From Amoebidium appalachense (Eukaryota; Ichthyosporea), in NCBI GenBank assembly GCA_963693365.1, contig CAVNZM010000017.1:2728001-2792000 (forward strand): a stretch of DNA of 64,000 nucleotides, in the 5' to 3' direction. The number at the start of each line of letters is the position of its first letter. Position 1 is the first letter of the stretch. The position numbers and the translations under genes are program-made. Positions 58,001-64,000 of the stretch are shown piece after piece. The notes beneath the pieces are model-generated. The model was not told where the DNA came from and did not search any database. It worked only from the letters and a program-made list of their open reading frames with translations.

Positions 58001-58455
58001 TCACTCGGTAGCAGAGACATTCTCATGGTCCGAAGAGCCACGAAAGCAGCTATTGGCCCGGTCAGCGCCGCTGGGAAAAAAGGGGGAGGAGGGGGGGAAA
58101 GGGGGAGGGAAGGAGAGGGGGGGGGGGGGAGAAGGAGGAGGGGAGGGGGGGGGGGGGGGGGGAGGGTTAGCATCCGGGACACAGGCGAGGGAGGGAGAGA
58201 GAGATTAAGTGGGGGGGAAAGGGGCGGGGGGGGGGGGGGGGGGGAGGAGGGTTATCATTTAGAGCATTGGCAAGGAAAGAGTATGTGTGTTGGTGTATGT
58301 GTGTGTGTGTGTCTTGTGGGGGAGAAAAGAGGTTGGGGGGGGGGGGGGGGGGGAGGGGAGAAGGAGGGGGGAGAAGAATGAGAGAAGGCATTGGATGTGG
58401 GAGGCAGTGAGATAAACGGAAGACATGGAACGGGCTGCAATGCTCCCCCTGCCAA

Positions 58456-58490
<35 letters not shown>

Positions 58491-58616
58491 CCCCTGCCCC
58501 GCCCCTTACCCACCTCCCCTCAAACACGGTCGATAATTCAACGGGTTTAGCTTCTCAAGCTTTTGTGTTCGTTTCTTTCCGCTTTCTTTTACATTGTTTT
58601 CTTCTTCCTTACTTTT

Positions 58617-58702
<86 letters not shown>

Positions 58703-58721
58703 TGTATAAATATATTTATAT

Positions 58722-58759
<38 letters not shown>

Positions 58760-58791
58760 GGGGGGGTCTCTCCCTGTATAAATATAATTAT

Positions 58792-58830
<39 letters not shown>

Positions 58831-58908
58831 GGGGATGGGAGGGGGGGGAGGGGAAGGGAGGGGGAAGGGGGGGGGGGGGGGGGGGGGGGGAGAGAGACAG
58901 ATGGCTAC

Positions 58909-58954
<46 letters not shown>

Positions 58955-59503
58955 CCCTTGGTGGTGGTGGGGGGTGGGGGTCAGTTTCATGCTCACCCAT
59001 CAGAGCCATGCCCAGTGATTTGAACACAACGGCAGAGGGGACGGCACTGATTGGACGATCATAGTGCTCACGCAGCACCAAGACTACGGTGTAGTGCGGC
59101 ACAAATAGAAGGGCACAGAGGGCGGAATACACGAGTCCCCGAAGTAGCGCACGGCCTAGAACCCTCCAGAAACCTGCGGATATATGAAAGATGCGTGGTG
59201 GGAAAAACATGGAATGTGGGATGATGGGATGGGTAAGTTGTGGTGGGAAAAAGCATGCAAGTGTTATGATGGGATGGGTAGGTGGAAAAAACATGAAAGT
59301 GGGATGATGGGATGGGTAAGTTGTCGTGGGCAGGTGCACGTGGAATGGAATGTTAATGCTCAGGGGCGAGTGGGTGGGCGGGTGCAAAGGCAACTTGAGA
59401 TGCTTGGAGAGAGAAGAGAGAGAGGCGTGGCGGGAGAGTCAGGAAGTGTGGAACGTGTGTGTGTCTGTGTCTGTGTGTGTGTGTGTGTGCGTGTGTGTCT
59501 GCC

Positions 59504-59537
<34 letters not shown>

Positions 59538-59587
59538 CGCGTCCGTGCATGCGCGCGCGTGTGTGTGTGTGTGTGTGTGTGTGCGTG

Positions 59588-59622
<35 letters not shown>

Positions 59623-60186
59623 CCATAGGGAGCCCGGGGGGAAGGGGGGGGGGGGGAGGGGGGGGGACCAGAAATTTGAGCCACATGAATGCATCATGAA
59701 GATCCGAAAACACGTAAATGTAGAGGTTGCTGCCTGTAATGAGGATTAAGAGGATACTGCCGAGGAAGAGGGGGAGGGGAGGGAGGGGGGAGAGAGAGAG
59801 GGGGGGGGGGGGGGGGGGGGGGGGGTGCCTTTGCAGGAGGGGGGATATGAAGGAAAATCAAGTGAAAACTTTGAATCAATGCGCGGAAAGGAAAAGAAAG
59901 AGACAGAAAGAAAAAGGCCGGGAACAAATACAAAAGAGTTCATTTTCAACATTAAATACAACCCAGATGAAAGCCTGTTTGTGCCCACAACGAAAACTTG
60001 CACTCGAGCATTCCTCTGACATGTGGCAAAGCACATATATGAATCTGGGTGACTACACCCCCCCAACACACTTTGGTAAACACACACACACACACACTCT
60101 TTCTCCCCACCCCCTCCCCACCTATCCACCCCTTAGCCTTTTTCTTGTTCAACCATCAATTTGCATGCACCCAGAATCCCTCCCCA

Positions 60187-60217
<31 letters not shown>

Positions 60218-60722
60218 CACACACACACACAAGTGGAAAGAAAACATGACACCAACGTCCCAAACCGCCTCCCACCCTTCCATAAAGATGTAGCACCGAC
60301 ACATGTATGCCTACATACGTACCAATACACCTTCACAAAATACACACGGACACACACGGACACACCTAGACATACCACCCACCCACTCACCCACTCACCC
60401 CCCCCCCCCCCACCCACACACACACACTCCCACCCCTCAACCCCCCCCCCCCCCCACACACACACACACACATCCCCCCACCCACCCACCCACACATACT
60501 CCCACCCCCTTTCACACATATACACACCCGTCCACCCTTCCGCCCAACCACCCACACATACTCCCCCTCCCCGCCTCTGTCTCCCCCCCCCCCCCCTCAC
60601 CCCCCACACACCCCCCCCACGCATTCACTCACACCTCCCTCCCTCCCAACCCTCCTCCTGCCCCGCACGACACACAATCTCCCTCCCCCTCCCCCTCCCT
60701 CCCTCTCCCCCCCCTCCACACA

Positions 60723-60779
<57 letters not shown>

Positions 60780-61038
60780 ACACACACACACACACACCTG
60801 GCATGCCATAGTGCCTGCTCAAGTCCTCCGACGCAGCCAGTGTGTACACCCACGGTCTCTGCAGCCACCCGGGCAGTTGCATCTTAATCGGGGCCACACG
60901 TCCACGCGTAACATCGCTTGCTACCAGCATGCCCGTTACCACCCACAAGATTGTCTGTATGTGCAAATGGTGCATCAGCATTATGGAAGATTATTCTGGA
61001 AAAACAAAGGGGTTCCATCTTCCATCTCGTACATGCAC

Positions 61039-61079
<41 letters not shown>

Positions 61080-62294
61080 GGTGGGGGGGAGGGGGGTGGG
61101 GGGGGGGGGGAGGGCACAATAAAGGATGGCAAACGTGGAAGTAAAAAGGGAAGAGGAGGGGTTGGGGGTTGGGGGGTGGGGAGGGTTTGAAGGGGAGAGG
61201 GGGGAAGGGGGCATGAAAGAACACAGATTCACCACGTCAACCTGCTTGGAACTAAACATGCAGACACGCACAGACACATACACACACACACACACACACG
61301 CAAAAACCCATCCACACGATGTAGCATCCCAAACCAAAAGGAATAGGGAAATGGGGGGGGGGGGGGGGGAGGAAGGGGGGGGGGGGGGGGGGGGGGAGGG
61401 AGTCGGGGGGGGGGGGGGGGGGATGAGGACGTAGGGGGGACACCGTGCAATAAACACAATAGAGAATATCCCACCATTCGCATGGTTTGGGATATATAAA
61501 AGGACCAAAATGGTCGGCACAAAAGAAACAACATCGTAACCATTGGAATCTCCACAAACAGCCAGCTCCCATCCCCTCCCCCCCCCCCCCCCTCCCCCCC
61601 CCCCCCCCCCCGGGTCTCTACACGGGACATGTTGTGAAAGAAGCTGGTGCTTGTGTTTGTTTGTTGTTTCCTTTTCACTCTTCTCTCATCATTCTTTCTT
61701 TCTTTCGTCTGGGGGGGTCCGGGGGGGGGGGGGGGGTTGTATGTATGGTTCACAGCACGTTGCACGTTGGGGGTGAGGAGGGGAGGAGGAGGAGGGGGGG
61801 AAAGGGGGGAGGGGGAAGGGGGGATGCTAGCGGCAAGGTGTTGAGGGGATTGTTTTTTTTTTTTTTTTTGGGGGGGGGGGGGGGGGATGGGGAAGGGCAC
61901 GGGAGAGGAGAGACGTTAGGATGGGAGTTTGAAGGGGATTGGGGATGAGGGGAAGGGGGTGTTTTACATAGCATAACAATTACACGAGGGGGTGTTTAAC
62001 ATAACATAACATCGTTACACGAGGGGGGGATGGGGGGTTTACATAACATACCTGTTGAATGAATGTCGACAAGACAAAGTCCCCAACCAGAGGTACGGGC
62101 GTCCATCCAAATGCGGTAACGGTTGTGTAGCCCTTAAACATTGCAAAAGCAATTAACCCGTTAGCTACCCCCGTGAAAATGCACGGGAGAGCGCTGTGAA
62201 CGGCAAGAATGTATAACAACTGCCCGCGATCTAACGTGTCTGTTGCTTTCTGAGTCGAACCCTTGGCGTTCAAAAAAGGTATGTGAAGCACCAT
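57940..62294 (-). CDS. Four-helix integral membrane protein of unknown function
   Basis: Four phase-compatible exons (62052-62294, 60798-60954, 58997-59173, 57940-58070) encode about 235 residues. Predicted membrane segments lie near residues 25-54 ([20 protein letters not shown]), 68-94 ([20 protein letters not shown]), 142-167 ([20 protein letters not shown]) and 178-205 ([20 protein letters not shown]). The order (an Asn-containing helix, a GD-x-V-x-x-T-F helix, then RALLRGL and VFK helices) reminds me of small uncharacterised bacterial membrane proteins, but I cannot name a family. The start ATG gives a short hydrophilic N-terminus and no signal peptide. The stop falls in a tandem repeat. 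Confidence 0.7.
58690..58829. repeat. Two tandem ~75-bp units with (TA)n
   Basis: TGTATAAATATA followed by a long TA tract occurs twice, joined by TGGGGGGGTCTCTCC. It follows a (CT)n tract in the membrane-protein gene's last intron. Confidence 0.85.
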
Positions 62295-63363
62295 TTTCGA
62301 TTTTTCGGGTTCGTTAGGGAAGTGAGTGGTGGTGGTGGTGGTAGGGTGAGATTTGTGCAGTGAATTTTAGGCACTGGAAGGGGTGTGGAGTTGTTTCATG
62401 GACAGATTTGTGTGTGAGCGGTTGTTGGGTGTTATCATCCATTCGATGAATGTGAAGGTAAGGTGGGCAGGCTGCCTTATACCGGTTACCTAAAGAACAC
62501 AGCGAAAATCACGTGATATTCACTGAAACGTGAAACAAATGTTGGCAGTAACAAGGCAGAGCTCTGAAAACTTGGTTCACTCGGTTTTTTGGAGTTGTCT
62601 TCCTGGCTCGCTGGCGTTTAAGTGTCCCCTCATGTATGGAACATTACCTGTGTGGGTGGGTGTGTTTTCAGTTAGGGAACGCCCCAACAGATATGCACAC
62701 GTGCAGGGTTGAGTGGTTGGGTGGAAAGGGTGATGTTAAGGTGTGTAGGGGCACATGGTGAATGCAACGTGCATAAGCTGTCTGTGTGTGTACATGGACT
62801 CTTGAAATGTGCGCACATACATTCATGTGTGTTAATTACGTTGTGTGGGTGTGCAGCTCAGTAATACATCTGGATGTGCATCATGACACGCTACAATACG
62901 GTCCGTTCATGTGTGTGTGTGGATGTGTGCGTGTGTGTGTGTGTTGTGTATGTTCATGTGTGTGCGTGCGTGCGTGCGCGCGTGCGCGCACGCGTGTGTG
63001 TGCATATGCGTGTTGTGTGTGGGTGTGTTTGTGTGTGTGTGCTATGTGTAAGCGTGTGCTAGCGTGTTTGTGTGGGTGTTTGTGTGCATGTATGTTCGTG
63101 TATGTGTGCGTGTAGGAGGTGGACGGCGAGGGGGTTAGGGGGAAGGGGGTGGGGTGGGGGGTGGGGGGTTTGGTTGGTGTTTGGGTAAGTCCTATGGTGT
63201 GTACTCAGGGTCATGTGTGCGAGTTTGTGTGCTCAGTTCGTGGGAAGTTGCCATGGGGCTGTGATGCACTGCCTTCTAACCATTCATGGTGAACCAGTCC
63301 TTTGTGTGGGTGCGTGTGTGTTTGTCATATGTGTTTGTGTGTTCAAATTTAGTGTGTTTGTGC

Positions 63364-63444
<81 letters not shown>

Positions 63445-63499
63445 GTGTGCGTGTGTATGTGTGCGTTTGTGTGTGTGTACGTGTGTGTGTGTGTGTATG

Positions 63500-63543
<44 letters not shown>

Positions 63544-63578
63544 GTGTGAGCGCGCGTCCATGAGTGAGTGATTGTGTG

Positions 63579-63619
<41 letters not shown>

Positions 63620-64000
63620 TACGTGCGTGTTTGTGTGTGCTTGTGCGTACGTGCGTGCGCGTGTGCGTGTGTGCGTGTGTGCGTGTGTCCATGTGTGTCT
63701 GTGCGAAACCATGTGTGCGAGCGAGATCGAAACCTTATGTATTGAATTCCTTGCAACGTAAACAAACCATACTTGCATATGCCAGCTCAGAATTCCATGT
63801 TATCCTGCTCTTATAATATTCTGGATGCTGGAATAGGTTTTCTCTCTCCTTCCTGTGCTAAATTACATAATATGTGCTCTTTACGCTCGCACACGGGTGA
63901 TTGTGTCGACGTCCGTGTTGTGTGAAACCTACTGACTGACGAAATGTCGACACAAAGCCTGAGTTGTACCTATAAGTTTATAATATAAGTCACCAGATGG
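62295..64000. other. GT-rich spacer upstream of the membrane-protein gene
   Basis: It contains a GGT tract at 62325-62343, GT-rich sequence at 62910-63120 and a long GT array at 63365-63440. No gene is visible. The promoter of the membrane-protein gene should lie in the first few hundred bases. Confidence 0.5.

Noticed and set aside
61430-61575. Hydrophobic frame [15 protein letters not shown] as an exon of the membrane-protein gene
   Set aside because: The exon at 62052-62294 joins 60798-60954 directly in phase and completes a transmembrane helix; this stretch has no good acceptor.

Overview
This window is nuclear DNA from an intron-rich eukaryote, most likely a protist; the sequence does not let me name the species. 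The evidence is spliceosomal GT-AG introns (plus one GC-AG), Pol III tRNA genes, and a mitochondrial polyprenyl synthase and a DPP8/9 peptidase split into many short exons. Introns and spacers are packed with (GT/CA)n microsatellites and G/C homopolymers, so most long open frames here are repeat artefacts. I rebuilt the genes by following splice sites, reading phase and protein-family motifs.

Layout. (1) 1-11.2 kb, minus strand: COQ1/PDSS1 trans-polyprenyl diphosphate synthase, ten exons visible, 3' end beyond the window edge, with a tRNA-Gln(CUG) gene in an intron. (2) 12.2-13.4 kb, plus strand: an intronless iron-containing alcohol dehydrogenase, head to head with COQ1 across a 1 kb spacer holding a CRE, inverted CCAAT boxes and a TATA box. 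(3) 16.4-24.8 kb, minus strand: a seven-exon gene for an unrecognised Pro/Gln/Glu-Arg-rich protein with a C-terminal coiled coil. (4) 24.8-33.4 kb: mostly spacer, with a 675-bp terminal-inverted-repeat element and one tentative small gene. (5) 33.4-54.5 kb, minus strand: a complete 22-exon DPP8/9-type prolyl peptidase of about 878 residues, with a second identical tRNA-Gln gene and a TTAA-flanked miniature element in its introns. (6) 57.9-62.3 kb, minus strand: a four-exon gene for a four-helix membrane protein of about 235 residues. (7) 62.3-64 kb: GT-rich spacer.

The genes do not form one pathway: COQ1 makes the ubiquinone side chain, the DPP8/9 enzyme trims N-terminal Xaa-Pro/Ala dipeptides, and the dehydrogenase looks like a transferred bacterial-type enzyme. 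What unites the region is genome architecture. In 26 of 40 introns a poly-C or GT tract begins within about 20 nt of the 5' splice site; several 3' splice sites are the end of a CA repeat; exon edges have been tandemly copied into neighbouring introns or flanks, each copy keeping one splice site or the stop codon, in all four intron-bearing genes; and about 25 copies of a poly-G-headed dispersed repeat lie almost all in one orientation relative to host genes. Three genes each carry one extra base that breaks the frame, two of them in 8-nt homopolymers, which suggests assembly error rather than pseudogenes.
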